A stretch of DNA of 64,000 bases from Weimeria sp002480925 (lineage in GTDB: Bacteria; Bacillota; Clostridia; Lachnospirales; Lachnospiraceae). Both the position numbers and the translations under genes were made by a program. Shown here one piece after another: positions 24,089 to 33,714 of this stretch. The number at the start of each line of letters is the position of its first letter. Within the stretch, counting starts at the first letter, position 1. The notes below the pieces were generated by a model. The model had not been told where the DNA came from and made no database searches. It saw nothing but the letters and a program-made list of their open reading frames with translations. Location: NCBI RefSeq assembly GCF_052064335.1, contig NZ_JBQHVU010000016.1, positions 1 to 64,000 on the forward strand, written 5' to 3'.

Positions 24089-24430
24089 ATGACTAAGATG
24101 AAAGAGCTTATGGACGATGTTAAGAAAAAGGGGTATGGTACGGTACCTTATGAAAATGTAAACGGAGATCATGTTTACATTTCAAGAGGGATCAGAGAAG
24201 AATTTATGAATGGCGAGGATGATATGCAGAAGGTTGTAGATGCAGTCGCCCGCTTTCAGAAAGGGGACTATGGCGACGCCACATCTCACGGCAAGGCTTC
24301 AAGAGAGGGCCATGAATATGGCCGTTATGCGATAACAAAGCTGGTCGCAGATAACCCGGATGAGGATACAGCTGTATGGATACACCGCGCTGATGATTCC
24401 CTGATCGTCTATTTCAGATTTGAAAGATAA
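24089..24430 (+). CDS. Small conserved-looking protein of unknown function
   Basis: 113 residues, soluble, no cysteine and no recognisable motif. It has a charged helix at the start (KMKELMDDVKKK), a central DDMQKVVDAVARFQKGD stretch around 46-62, and a C-terminal strand pattern AVWIHRADDSLIVYFRFE. The start is ATG 24089 with GAGGG at 6 bp; the ATG at 24074 lacks a site. It converges with the mannan operon, and both share the terminator at 24433-24465. Codon use and the intact terminator support a real gene. I do not recognise the family. Confidence 0.65.
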   Translation: MTKMKELMDDVKKKGYGTVPYENVNGDHVYISRGIREEFMNGEDDMQKVVDAVARFQKGDYGDATSHGKASREGHEYGRYAITKLVADNPDEDTAVWIHRADDSLIVYFRFER

Positions 24431-24432
24431 GG

Positions 24433-24465
24433 AAATAAGAGCCTGACTCTGTCAGGCTCTTATTT
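24433..24465. terminator. Bidirectional terminator at the end of the mannan operon
   Basis: AAATAAGAGCCTGAC and GTCAGGCTCTTATTT form a perfect 15-bp stem with a 3-nt loop; A-runs and T-runs at both sides make it work in both directions, for the small gene on the plus strand and the CE2 gene on the minus strand. Confidence 0.92.
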
Positions 24466-25542
24466 TTATATAATCCTGTCAATATATGCAGATAGCTCAT
24501 CAGACATTTCGTCAGCCTCAGAGATCCTTATATGTCCGGGTGTCCCACAACCATTCTTACTGTAAAGGAAATGATGGAGTCTGTCTGAGCAGACTGTCTC
24601 TATCGCATCATCAATAGCCTTATCCCAGGAGGGATCGTGGTTTAATATTGTTGTTGCACAGATTATCTGAGTTTCCTTATATATATTAAGCAGCTTCTTC
24701 AGGAAGTCTGCATATGCGCTTCTCCATTTTACTGCTTTTTTGCAGTTGTAATCTGCCCTCATATAGTCATCCGGATGAGAATCATTCTGACCGATTGCTA
24801 CTACTACTGCCTGAGGAGTCCAGCTGGTAAAATCCCAGCTGGTAAGAGCAGCCAGATTTTTATTTGGCTGGCATTTATCGTAGAACGACTCCATACCATC
24901 ATAATTCGGCTCATGATACCATCCTGTATTGTTGAGCAGAGCTATTCCGCCCTGAGAGGTATCATGGATCTGTGCATGAAGCTTTCTGGCGGTATACCAG
25001 GCATAGGAATACCAGCTATTAGAGTATTCCCCGTTATGTACAGGATCCTCCTTGCCTGTATACAGTACTGCTTCAGAGACCTCTCCGCAGCTAACTGAAT
25101 CTCCGAAAAATTCTATCTTTTTTCCGGATCCTATACCCAGCTCTTTTGCTAGCAGGGTATTAGAAGTATTGGCATCAAGAACCTGCGAATCGTCATTAAG
25201 TTCAAATCCTTTAATGGTTATAAGATTTGCTGTATCCATTCGCTTGAAAACTAAAAGCTCATGGATCATATCTGGATCAAGATCTCTGGCTAAAATATAT
25301 TCATCTGCTGATGCTTCATCCACAGATATTTTTATCCTGCTCTGAACCCCATCTATTATTACTCCAAGATATGTATTCCACCATTCACTTTTTGCAGAAA
25401 TCCTGATGGAGATCTCACTACCTCTGAAACGCAGATAGGCGCTTGAAGCAGCAAACGCCCATCTGATCCCATCGCATTCAGGATCTTTTTCCATTCTGCC
25501 GCAATAGTGGATGCGGCTGTCATTCCAATTAATCTTCATCAT
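24466..25542 (-). CDS. CE2-family acetyl esterase, intracellular
   Basis: 358 residues. The N-terminal beta-sandwich (about 1-125) and C-terminal SGNH domain are the layout of carbohydrate esterase family 2. The nucleophile serine is in FFGDSVSCGE (about 143-152), a GQND motif follows (about 250), and the catalytic His is in CGTPGHIRISEADEM (about 330). No signal peptide is present, so it acts inside the cell on imported acetylated manno-oligosaccharides, as does RiCE2 of Roseburia. It is the last gene of the mannan operon and overlaps the GH26 stop by 4 bases (ATGA). CE2 enzymes favour 6-O-acetyl groups. Confidence 0.85.
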   Translation of the reverse strand: MMKINWNDSRIHYCGRMEKDPECDGIRWAFAASSAYLRFRGSEISIRISAKSEWWNTYLGVIIDGVQSRIKISVDEASADEYILARDLDPDMIHELLVFKRMDTANLITIKGFELNDDSQVLDANTSNTLLAKELGIGSGKKIEFFGDSVSCGEVSEAVLYTGKEDPVHNGEYSNSWYSYAWYTARKLHAQIHDTSQGGIALLNNTGWYHEPNYDGMESFYDKCQPNKNLAALTSWDFTSWTPQAVVVAIGQNDSHPDDYMRADYNCKKAVKWRSAYADFLKKLLNIYKETQIICATTILNHDPSWDKAIDDAIETVCSDRLHHFLYSKNGCGTPGHIRISEADEMSDELSAYIDRII

Positions 25543-28274
25543 TTCTTAGTAAAAACCGCTGCTTTAGCGTTTGTTTTTTCAGCCATAATATTATCATATA
25601 TAAGTGAGCCTGATACCTTACCGTCCTTGACCGCAGAGGAATCACCTATAGCGTTGACCCAGAGTCCTACTGAAGAGATCTTAGAAGAATCCTTCACTAA
25701 TCCTCCCTTAGGATTTCCTGATACATCGCGAGCTACAAAGTCACTGAATGGGATCACGATATGGAGCTTATCAGTTCCGGCTGAAGCATAATCGGTATAG
25801 GTATTGAGATATGCTTCATATACATTGCCTCCTGCAGTGACCTGGACAACAGTTTTCTGGTTCTTTCCATCAGGAGCTATGTCAAAGCTCAGGCTGTCGC
25901 ACGAGGACCAGTCGGCGATCTTATTGATAGTAGCACCTGCCCAGCCTTTGGCAGTCTCGTCGTAATCCATCTTCATGGAATATCCGTCAAAGGCATCCTT
26001 TACCAGTGAGAGCTTGATATTGCATCCACTGTCCTTATTCGTAGTCCAGGCATTGGTAAGTCTTGCGTCATAGCCTAAGTAGTCCTCGAAGCCATCTACT
26101 GACAGCGGATTTTCAACCGGAGCCGGAATGTTAAGAATAACCTCAATGGACTGCTGGATCTTCTTACCTGTCATAAGTGAAATGGTACCGATTCCGGCAT
26201 CGAGTTTTTTAAGCTGATCGACCGAGAGTACTGCAGAGTAGGTATTGCCGTCTTTTCTGGCCTTAAGTGTCGTGCTCTTTTCACCGCTTTTTACAACAAA
26301 TGTTACCTTATCAGTCTTCTTAAGAGATGGCACAAGTGCTGCAAGTGTGGTCTTCCCAAGGATCCTGTTACCGGACAAGGGTGCAGTGATAAATCCTGTG
26401 CTTCCGCTGACAGCAGCCTTTATCTTTGCGTTAGATGATAATTTTTTCAGTGCACTCTTCTGATCTGAGGCAAAAACAGAGTCAGCAGAATTATAGAAGC
26501 TGATAAAGTCATCAAGAAGCTCATGACCCTTTAGCGTGCCGTTTTTATTTACCTTATCGACATATGGTATATAAAAACCGTTTGTTTTTGAAAAGTCTGC
26601 CCAAAGCAGGAAATAGCTTGCACTTGAATCCTTGGCAGCATTCAGTATCTTATTGTACCAGTCCTTCTCATTGCCCTTCTTTAGCAAAGCTGTCTGAGAA
26701 TCGCCTGCTTCAGCGTCATTAGCTACTCCGGTCTCTGTTACAGCAAATAGTTTGCCATGCTTTTTTGCAAAATCATCAGTGATCTTAACCTGCTTACGAA
26801 AATTCGCGATAAAGGCATCATCATGAGTCCTGTCATACATATCGAAGCCGACCATATCTACATAGGCGTCTCCTGGATATCTCTCCTCGAACTCCTCTAC
26901 ACTTCCTGGCTCGCTACCTGGTGAGTAAACAAAGAGCATATTATGGACATCCTTAGTCTTTGTCAGATATGTGACTGTGTATCTGTAAATATTCTTATAG
27001 GTCTCTCTGTCACAGTATGCAGCACCCCACCAGAACCAGCTTCCGGTGTTTTCGTGAAAAGGACGGAAAAGTACAGTCCCGTTTACCTGTTTGGCATATG
27101 ATGCAATAAGATCCAGATAGCCTCTGAACTGCTTGTTGTATTTGCCACCTGGGAGGATATTGTTTGCCGGATCTTTCTCCATATTATTAGGGGTGTATCC
27201 GCTGTAATCATAGGAGTTTCCCTTTTTCTTTACGATCCCGAAGTTTGGCATATGGGCAGATAAGGTGACGATCGAGCCATTTTTAATTGCTTCATTTGAG
27301 ATCGCAGCTGCAGCCTTGACATTACCAGCCTGATCTTCCCTGATCTTTGCCTTGTGTGTTTTGTTCCACTTTGCGGCGCTGTATTCATCACCTACAAGTG
27401 ATAATCCGTCTATACCCATTACTCCGGCGTATGAACCTGTCACGTCCTTTGTATCAGAGCTTGAAAGCTTTGAAGAGCCCGCCTTATCCCAGTATTCATT
27501 CTGATGACCGAATATCATCTTTTGTGATCTTCCAATCGCCTGAAGATATGCATAGGTGTTTTTTACGTCATTAGTTGCCTTAGGATCCACTGTTTTTATC
27601 GTTACTGGCAGCTTAAGGGAATTTAGATCAACCGCCTTCTGCTTTTTTATCTTTTTGGTGGAAACGACATCTTTATCTGCGGATGAGTCTGAGATGATAG
27701 TGACATTGTCGATCCATACAGATCCCTTATAAGCAGTTTTTATGCCGACCAGCTGAATGGCGAATTTTTTAACTGCCTTAGACTTGCCATCAAGGGCATC
27801 AAAGCTGAATGCAAGATGAACCTTCTTTTTGTCACCAGAGACAGTCTCAGCCTTTGTAAGATCGGCCGTTGCCGTCGCACTAAGGCCCTCGTCAGTATAG
27901 AGCTTTACTCCGAGATTTCCGCCTGTCATCTGTCTGGCATCATAGATCAGATCAAGAGAGGCCTTCGTTGCGCCTGTAAGGTTCATCGGATTTTTGGTTT
28001 CATATACTGCAGTAGTCTGTGACCAGTCACTATCGCTGTTTTTGGAAAAATCTACATTCATACGGAGTGCACCACAATCGGCATCGACAGTGGTTGAAGA
28101 ACCACTGTCGTACTGATATTCCCATCCTTTTCCATAGTACCATCCATCAATCCCCTTATTGAAATCGAAGCTGGCTAAGGTAGTCTCTTTAGCGCTGACT
28201 GTAACGGGCAGGCATTGTACCGAGCCAAGGACCATCGCCCCAGCCAGAAGCATAGTTACCATTTCTCTCTTCAT
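25539..28274 (-). CDS. Secreted endo-beta-1,4-mannanase, CBM27-like + GH26 + CBM23-like
   Basis: 911 residues. A signal peptide covers residues 1-28 (ending VTVSAKE). A carbohydrate-binding module resembling CBM27 (about 31-195) precedes the GH26 catalytic domain (about 220-590), which has IFGHQNEYW, the acid/base Glu in LFRPFHENTGSW (about 400-412) and the nucleophile Glu in FAVTETGV (about 511-518). A linker with an Ig-like part leads to a CBM23-like module (about 700-900). There is no wall anchor or SLH domain, so the protein is probably secreted or loosely bound. The same module order is known for the Roseburia intestinalis mannanase. AAGGAGG precedes the start. It makes the oligosaccharides that the ABC system imports. 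Confidence 0.88.
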   Translation of the reverse strand: MKREMVTMLLAGAMVLGSVQCLPVTVSAKETTLASFDFNKGIDGWYYGKGWEYQYDSGSSTTVDADCGALRMNVDFSKNSDSDWSQTTAVYETKNPMNLTGATKASLDLIYDARQMTGGNLGVKLYTDEGLSATATADLTKAETVSGDKKKVHLAFSFDALDGKSKAVKKFAIQLVGIKTAYKGSVWIDNVTIISDSSADKDVVSTKKIKKQKAVDLNSLKLPVTIKTVDPKATNDVKNTYAYLQAIGRSQKMIFGHQNEYWDKAGSSKLSSSDTKDVTGSYAGVMGIDGLSLVGDEYSAAKWNKTHKAKIREDQAGNVKAAAAISNEAIKNGSIVTLSAHMPNFGIVKKKGNSYDYSGYTPNNMEKDPANNILPGGKYNKQFRGYLDLIASYAKQVNGTVLFRPFHENTGSWFWWGAAYCDRETYKNIYRYTVTYLTKTKDVHNMLFVYSPGSEPGSVEEFEERYPGDAYVDMVGFDMYDRTHDDAFIANFRKQVKITDDFAKKHGKLFAVTETGVANDAEAGDSQTALLKKGNEKDWYNKILNAAKDSSASYFLLWADFSKTNGFYIPYVDKVNKNGTLKGHELLDDFISFYNSADSVFASDQKSALKKLSSNAKIKAAVSGSTGFITAPLSGNRILGKTTLAALVPSLKKTDKVTFVVKSGEKSTTLKARKDGNTYSAVLSVDQLKKLDAGIGTISLMTGKKIQQSIEVILNIPAPVENPLSVDGFEDYLGYDARLTNAWTTNKDSGCNIKLSLVKDAFDGYSMKMDYDETAKGWAGATINKIADWSSCDSLSFDIAPDGKNQKTVVQVTAGGNVYEAYLNTYTDYASAGTDKLHIVIPFSDFVARDVSGNPKGGLVKDSSKISSVGLWVNAIGDSSAVKDGKVSGSLIYDNIMAEKTNAKAAVFTKK

Positions 28275-28297
28275 TTAAATAAACCTCCTTAAATATC

Positions 28298-30391
28298 CTA
28301 TACTTTACTAAAAAGTATATCCATTGTTCCCTCACACTTTGATTTCCCATAACCGGCCGGCAGGATAAAGAAATCACCCTTTTTGATCTTCCTTCCATCG
28401 ATAGTTCCACTTCCGCTTATGACAGATGCTGTATAAAATCTATCTGATACCATAATGTCAGCTTTTCCATCTACACTGAGTTTCATCACAGTATACTTAT
28501 CACACCTATAAATTTCCTGAAGCTCATTCTCTTTCGATTCACTCTCGATCTGATCATGTCGAATCACACAATTATCTAAAGAAGCAGCCGGAACCTTTAT
28601 AACATCAAGTGACTGCTTCACATGAAGCTCTCTCTTATTACCGTGATACAGTCTGTCATAATCATACACACGGTAGGTAATATCAGAATTCTGCTGAGTT
28701 TCTAAGATCAGCATTCCGCCTTTTATAGCATGCACTGTTCCAGGATCTATCTGGATGAAATCACCCTTATGAACAGGGACCTTGCGTATCAGCTGATCCC
28801 ATTTTCCATCTGAAACCATTTGTACAAGATCTTCGTGAGTTTTTGCGTTATGCCCTATTACAAGCTCACCGCCACCCTCAGGGGTATCGAGCACATACCA
28901 GCATTCTTTTTTACCTAAGGATCCGTTCTCATGAATGGCGGCATACTGATCATCGGGATGCACCTGAATCGAAAGATCAGTCTTAGCATCTATTATTTTG
29001 ATAAGAAGCGGGAAGATGTCTTTTTCATCCTCGGGCGCGTGCCCATCCTCGTAGAAGGCACAGCTACCACTGTAGCCAAAGTCCCTTTTTTTATCAGAAA
29101 AGAAAAGCTCTGGATGCTCATAATAAACCTCTGAGAGCTTTTTTCCGGCAAACTCACCATTTCTAACTGTTCCATCTCCATTAGGATGGGCAGAAACACC
29201 CCAGCATTCTCCTATATCATCACCGTTTACATCGTAGCCGAAATCGGTCCTGATACGGGTGCCTCCCCATACATTATGAGTACAAACAGGATCAAGAAAG
29301 ATGATATCCGGTTTTTTACCTGCGAAACCAGCACCATTAAAATAAAACGGTTTTGTGTCATCATCATGTGTCTGTGTCACGGTAACAACCAGTTCGTGTT
29401 TTCCAAATGGAAGTCCGGATGCAACAACAGCTGTCTTCATATTCTCTCCCCAGGTCTCATCAAATGACCCGGTAAGCTCTGCTACCTTTACGCCATCTAC
29501 ATAAGCAGTAGCGTTGGGACTCATGTCTGTTGCCGAAATAACCTGACGATACATTAAAGAAATCGAGGTGCCATATCCGGAGAATATAAGAGAGTCTCCC
29601 TTATTATACCCTTCATATCCTTCTACAAATCTGTCCTGCACTGTTTTTCTTCTGGACATATGGCGGGCAAAACCGTTGAGCCTTACATCAACTGAGTTTA
29701 CATATGAATATACATCTGATGAAAACGGTTCAGGTATAGGCAGATCACGATCGAGACTTGTTGATTCAAACGTCATCTCAAGGAAATGTTCGATGGACTG
29801 TGCCAGTAGTCCATGCCCCCTGTCATCAGGATGCAGATCGTCAGGAGTAAAGCTTCTTCTATCGATTTTCCCTTCAAGAACAAGGCGATAGAGTGTGGTA
29901 TCCATAGATATCATCGGTAGATCATAATGTCTTGCTATCATTGAATGGATTACCTGGGCACTTTCACCCCTGTCGTAAAATACATTTCCAAGTATGATCA
30001 GAGCTGGCCTTGAAGGGAGAGAGAGAAGCTGTCTGATAGTGCCCTCAAATGTATCTAGAGATTCAGAATTGGCAGTATCATTTACTGAAAAATCTATGAG
30101 TACCAGATCAGGATCACATGCAGCTACATCTCGGTTTATCCTGAAGGTACCATATAGGGATCCTGTTCCTCCCACACCACAGTTAAAATAATTTAATAGT
30201 TTATCCGGAAATCTTTTCTTCAGCCAGTTATAAACGAGATAGCTATAGCTATTCTCTACGCAGCTTGCCAGTGAGCCCTGGGTTATGGACCCGCCGAAGC
30301 CGATCAGATTAATCTGTTCTTTTTCGAGAAGCTTTTTTATCCTGTAATTGTTCCCCTTGCAGATGATCGCATCATCCCAGTTTATATCCAT
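28298..30391 (-). CDS. Fusion of CE17-like SGNH acetylesterase and class I mannose-6-phosphate isomerase
   Basis: 697 residues in one uninterrupted frame. Residues about 1-210 are an SGNH esterase with nucleophile loop GFGGSITQGS (about 32-41), a VNDTAN block (about 103-108) and the Asp/His pair in PDDLHPDDRGH (about 179-189). About 215-350 form a beta-sandwich like the module after the CE17 catalytic domain. About 352-697 form a complete class I phosphomannose isomerase with all zinc ligands visible: SIQVHPDD, KKECWYVLD and GTVHAI. No signal peptide, so it works inside the cell. It would deacetylate imported manno-oligosaccharides at one end and turn mannose 6-phosphate into fructose 6-phosphate at the other, the first and last intracellular steps of the pathway. 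Spacing to GH36 (12 bp) and GH26 (23 bp) shows operon membership. Confidence 0.88.
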   Translation of the reverse strand: MDINWDDAIICKGNNYRIKKLLEKEQINLIGFGGSITQGSLASCVENSYSYLVYNWLKKRFPDKLLNYFNCGVGGTGSLYGTFRINRDVAACDPDLVLIDFSVNDTANSESLDTFEGTIRQLLSLPSRPALIILGNVFYDRGESAQVIHSMIARHYDLPMISMDTTLYRLVLEGKIDRRSFTPDDLHPDDRGHGLLAQSIEHFLEMTFESTSLDRDLPIPEPFSSDVYSYVNSVDVRLNGFARHMSRRKTVQDRFVEGYEGYNKGDSLIFSGYGTSISLMYRQVISATDMSPNATAYVDGVKVAELTGSFDETWGENMKTAVVASGLPFGKHELVVTVTQTHDDDTKPFYFNGAGFAGKKPDIIFLDPVCTHNVWGGTRIRTDFGYDVNGDDIGECWGVSAHPNGDGTVRNGEFAGKKLSEVYYEHPELFFSDKKRDFGYSGSCAFYEDGHAPEDEKDIFPLLIKIIDAKTDLSIQVHPDDQYAAIHENGSLGKKECWYVLDTPEGGGELVIGHNAKTHEDLVQMVSDGKWDQLIRKVPVHKGDFIQIDPGTVHAIKGGMLILETQQNSDITYRVYDYDRLYHGNKRELHVKQSLDVIKVPAASLDNCVIRHDQIESESKENELQEIYRCDKYTVMKLSVDGKADIMVSDRFYTASVISGSGTIDGRKIKKGDFFILPAGYGKSKCEGTMDILFSKV

Positions 30392-30403
30392 TCTACGACT
30401 CCT

Positions 30404-32641
30404 TTATCTTATAAGGATCAGTACTCCTGTGTAATCTCCATGAATCACAGGAAGACAAAGTCCTGCATTCATAAGCTCTTCTCCGCTGATCGCTCTTTTG
30501 TTTAGCAAAGCAGTATCCGGATTAAAATACGAGTCAGCATCTGTTATAACGGTAACGTCATAATCAGCCGAACAAACAAGACCCTTCAGCTTGATACGGC
30601 TTCCTCTGGAATCAGGCTCATACAAAGGCTTCATATACCATACTGCCGCCTCGCTTCCATCGCGGCTTACTATCTCCATACAGTCATAGCTTTTTGCAAT
30701 TGAGCCAGGGATCCTGTATCCTCTCCTGTCAAAGCTTGATAGCCTGTAATATTCGCCCCGGTTTATCAGTTTATCAAGCTCTCTTCTGAGCCTGATCTGA
30801 GCCGGCATCTTTTTCAGATCCTCTTCTGAAAGCTTAGAGATATCCAGCTCATATCCGAATGTACCTGCAATAGCCATAAGTCCTCTTGTATCAAATGAAA
30901 CAAGACGACCTGAAATATCATTCTGATTTTTGCATACATGAGCTCCCATTGTAGAAACAGGATATATAAGCTCCGTACCCTCACATATAGAAAGTCTCTC
31001 TACCGGATCCATATCATCTGACGTCCAGATCTGTGGAGAATAATAAAGCATACCACAGTCAAACCTAGCTCCACCTGATGAGCAATTCTCTATCAGAAGC
31101 TCAGGAAACTCCATCAACAGCTTTTCCTGGATCTTATAAACGCCAAGCACATGGCGAAAAAATATCTCGCCCTGCTGATCTGCTGGCAGATATCTTGAAT
31201 ATGCGTCACAGATAGGACGGTTCATATCCCATTTAATATAGGAAAAATGACTTTCTCTGATCTGAGTAGCAATCTTTTCATAGATCGTATCCAGTACATC
31301 TGGATTTGAGAAGTCAAGCATAAGCTGATTTCTGCACAGGGCTGGAACACGACCTGGAAAAGAAAGTGCATATTCAGGATGAGCCCTATAAAGATCTGAA
31401 TCTATAGAGATCATCTCCGGTTCAAACCATAGACCAAGCTTTATATTGAGTTTTTTGGCTTCCTCAACTACAGGTGTGAAGCCATCAGGAAATTTGGATT
31501 TCACAGGTACCCAGTCACCGAGACCGCCTTCAGGTTCCACCTTTGATTCCCTGAACCATCCATCATCAATGACAAGCATATCAAGACCGGCCTTAGATGC
31601 AGTACGTAGGATCTCTATAAGCTTTTTATCATCGAAATCCAGATAGGTGGCTTCCCAGTTGTTTACTAATACAGGCCTTTGCCTGTCCTTCCAGACGCTT
31701 CTTATAATATGCTCTCTGATAAAGTCATGAAAATTTCTGGACATTTTTCCAAGGCCTTCAGATGAATAAGTCATAATGACCTCTGGCATGGTGAATTCAT
31801 CGCCTGCTTTAAGCTTCCAGCGGAAATTATTTGGATTTACTCCCATAACAAGCCTTGAAAGACCAAATGAATTTGTCCAGACCTTTCCTAAAAAGCTTCC
31901 TGACCATACAAAGGAGAATCCGTATGCCTCACCGGTCTCATTAGTTGCATTTGAAGAAACAAGTCCGATAAAAGGCGCAGCCTCATGTCCGCTTTCCCCT
32001 CTTGAAGATTCTGTAGCGACCACACCGGGCTGGATCTGAGTAAAAAACGCCTGATGCTCTCTGGCCCAGACACCAGTTTCACGAATGACCGAAAAGCCTT
32101 CAAGCTCCATATCCATACATAGTGTAAGAGCTTTTTCAAGATATATGTCTTTTTCTGAAAGGTTCTTTACTACATTCCATCGCGTGATCATATCACAGTC
32201 ATTAAAAACACAGTATCCAAGATCAAGTTCAACACCTCTTACATTATCTTCTAGTGTAATAATAAGTGTTTCACAGTCATGACCGAAGGATGCGGGCAGA
32301 TCCTTAAGGGCTGGTTTACCCTTTTTGATAATATAGCCTTTATATAATGGTTCGAAGCCAAAGACCTGTTCTGAATCAGAAATCTCAAGGCAATTTTCCC
32401 TGAAATCCCCTACTCCGGAAGCCGGATATTCAAAGGGGAAATTATCAAGAAAAGATACCTTTTCCCCTGGTTTAACAGATGGAGAAGGTATCTCTTCCGA
32501 TCTCAGGAAGTCCTGCACTAAAGGTCTGTCTAACCGTTTGCCATAATACAGGTGCCCGAGATATCCATCCCGGTTCACCTGCATAACATATGAAGTATTT
32601 GGTGTGGAGAGCAGGAAGCTCCCATTTTCGTATCTGATCAT
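30404..32641 (-). CDS. GH36 alpha-galactosidase
   Basis: 745 residues, the length of bacterial subgroup I GH36 enzymes. An N-terminal beta-supersandwich (about 1-310) precedes the barrel. The nucleophile Asp lies in YIKWDMNRPI (about 470-479) and the acid/base Asp in TSDDMDPVERL (about 540-550). CSSGGARFD, typical of the family, lies between. It lacks a signal peptide and acts in the cytoplasm, removing alpha-1,6-galactosyl side groups from imported galactomanno-oligosaccharides. It starts 18 bp after the GH130_2 gene; the ribosome site is weak (AAGATAAAGAT), so it may depend on read-through translation. Confidence 0.9.
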   Translation of the reverse strand: MIRYENGSFLLSTPNTSYVMQVNRDGYLGHLYYGKRLDRPLVQDFLRSEEIPSPSVKPGEKVSFLDNFPFEYPASGVGDFRENCLEISDSEQVFGFEPLYKGYIIKKGKPALKDLPASFGHDCETLIITLEDNVRGVELDLGYCVFNDCDMITRWNVVKNLSEKDIYLEKALTLCMDMELEGFSVIRETGVWAREHQAFFTQIQPGVVATESSRGESGHEAAPFIGLVSSNATNETGEAYGFSFVWSGSFLGKVWTNSFGLSRLVMGVNPNNFRWKLKAGDEFTMPEVIMTYSSEGLGKMSRNFHDFIREHIIRSVWKDRQRPVLVNNWEATYLDFDDKKLIEILRTASKAGLDMLVIDDGWFRESKVEPEGGLGDWVPVKSKFPDGFTPVVEEAKKLNIKLGLWFEPEMISIDSDLYRAHPEYALSFPGRVPALCRNQLMLDFSNPDVLDTIYEKIATQIRESHFSYIKWDMNRPICDAYSRYLPADQQGEIFFRHVLGVYKIQEKLLMEFPELLIENCSSGGARFDCGMLYYSPQIWTSDDMDPVERLSICEGTELIYPVSTMGAHVCKNQNDISGRLVSFDTRGLMAIAGTFGYELDISKLSEEDLKKMPAQIRLRRELDKLINRGEYYRLSSFDRRGYRIPGSIAKSYDCMEIVSRDGSEAAVWYMKPLYEPDSRGSRIKLKGLVCSADYDVTVITDADSYFNPDTALLNKRAISGEELMNAGLCLPVIHGDYTGVLILIR

Positions 32642-32659
32642 TGCTTAAAAATCTTTATC

Positions 32660-33685
32660 TTATCTCTTGCCAAGTTCAGTATCAGTTCCGTTTGTTACGC
32701 TATGCTCCTTTATGTAATCAACTATCTGATCGAGAGTAGTAAAAGCAAGTCCTACATAGCTGTCAGCGGCTCCATAGTATATAGCTATCCTTCCTGTCTT
32801 ACTATCGTGGATGGTTGCACAAGGGAAACATACGTTAGGTACAAAGCCTCTTTCCTCATACCACTCTTCAGGTGTAAGAAGATAGGTTTCACAACGATAC
32901 TTGACCTTTGACGGCTCATCGATGTCTAATATAGCCCCACCAATCGAATAAACATATCCATTACAGGTTCCGCTTACCCCGTGATAAAACAGAAGCCATC
33001 CCTCTGATGTCTCAATAGGAGCAGCTCCGCCACCGATCTTTAAGCTTTCCCACCATTCCTGGCCCTTACTCATAACATGACGATGCTTTCCCCAATATGT
33101 CAGATCAGGACTTTCTGAGATGAATACATCACCAAATGGAGTATGTCCACTGTCAGAAGGACGAGAAAAAAGAACGAAGTTACCATTTATCTTCCTAGGG
33201 AAAAGTACTGCATTTCTGTTGAAAGGAAGGAATGGGTTTTCCATACGGACAAATGTCTTGAAATCGGTTGTCCTTGCTATACCGATCGCTGCGCCATAGA
33301 AATCACCACACCAGATTATATAATATGTATCCTCAACCTTTACAAGTCTTGGATCATATGCATATACCGGCATGAAGTCATTTCCATTCTCATCTACGAA
33401 ATGGATCTTTTCCTTATCGAATGTCCAATGAATGGCATCCTTACTATGTCCGAGATAGATATAAGGAATTCCATTGGTCTGCTCACCTCTGAATACTCCT
33501 ATAAAATCTCCATTGTATGGCATAACAGCACTATTGAAGATTCTTGCAACACCAGGAAGAGGATTCCTGCCAATTATCGGATTGTCACTGTATCTCCATA
33601 CAGGTGCGCCTGTAAAATCAGACGGTCCGTCCTGCCATGGCATATCAGGAACAGCAGGGCTGTTTAAAATCTTATATTTTCCCAT
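32660..33685 (-). CDS. GH130 subfamily 2-like beta-1,4-manno-oligosaccharide phosphorylase
   Basis: 341 residues, the short GH130 type. The five-bladed propeller pattern is seen as repeated short motifs, with VFRGEQ (about 64-69) and a YDPRLVKVEDTYYI segment (about 108-121) holding the catalytic Asp. GGGAAPIETSEGWLLFYHG (about 217-235) lines the phosphate site. Such enzymes split beta-1,4-manno-oligosaccharides with phosphate, giving mannose 1-phosphate. The pair of a short and a long GH130 is as in Ruminococcus albus and Roseburia. AAGGAG precedes the start; the long GH130 gene lies 29 bp upstream. Confidence 0.87.
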   Translation of the reverse strand: MGKYKILNSPAVPDMPWQDGPSDFTGAPVWRYSDNPIIGRNPLPGVARIFNSAVMPYNGDFIGVFRGEQTNGIPYIYLGHSKDAIHWTFDKEKIHFVDENGNDFMPVYAYDPRLVKVEDTYYIIWCGDFYGAAIGIARTTDFKTFVRMENPFLPFNRNAVLFPRKINGNFVLFSRPSDSGHTPFGDVFISESPDLTYWGKHRHVMSKGQEWWESLKIGGGAAPIETSEGWLLFYHGVSGTCNGYVYSIGGAILDIDEPSKVKYRCETYLLTPEEWYEERGFVPNVCFPCATIHDSKTGRIAIYYGAADSYVGLAFTTLDQIVDYIKEHSVTNGTDTELGKR

Positions 33686-33714
33686 TGTTTTCTCCTTGTA
33701 AAATCTAACTTTTA

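Noticed and set aside
33143..33667. A plus-strand frame of 174 codons opposite the GH130_2 gene
   Set aside because: It is antisense to a conserved phosphorylase, shows no motif and has no ribosome site.
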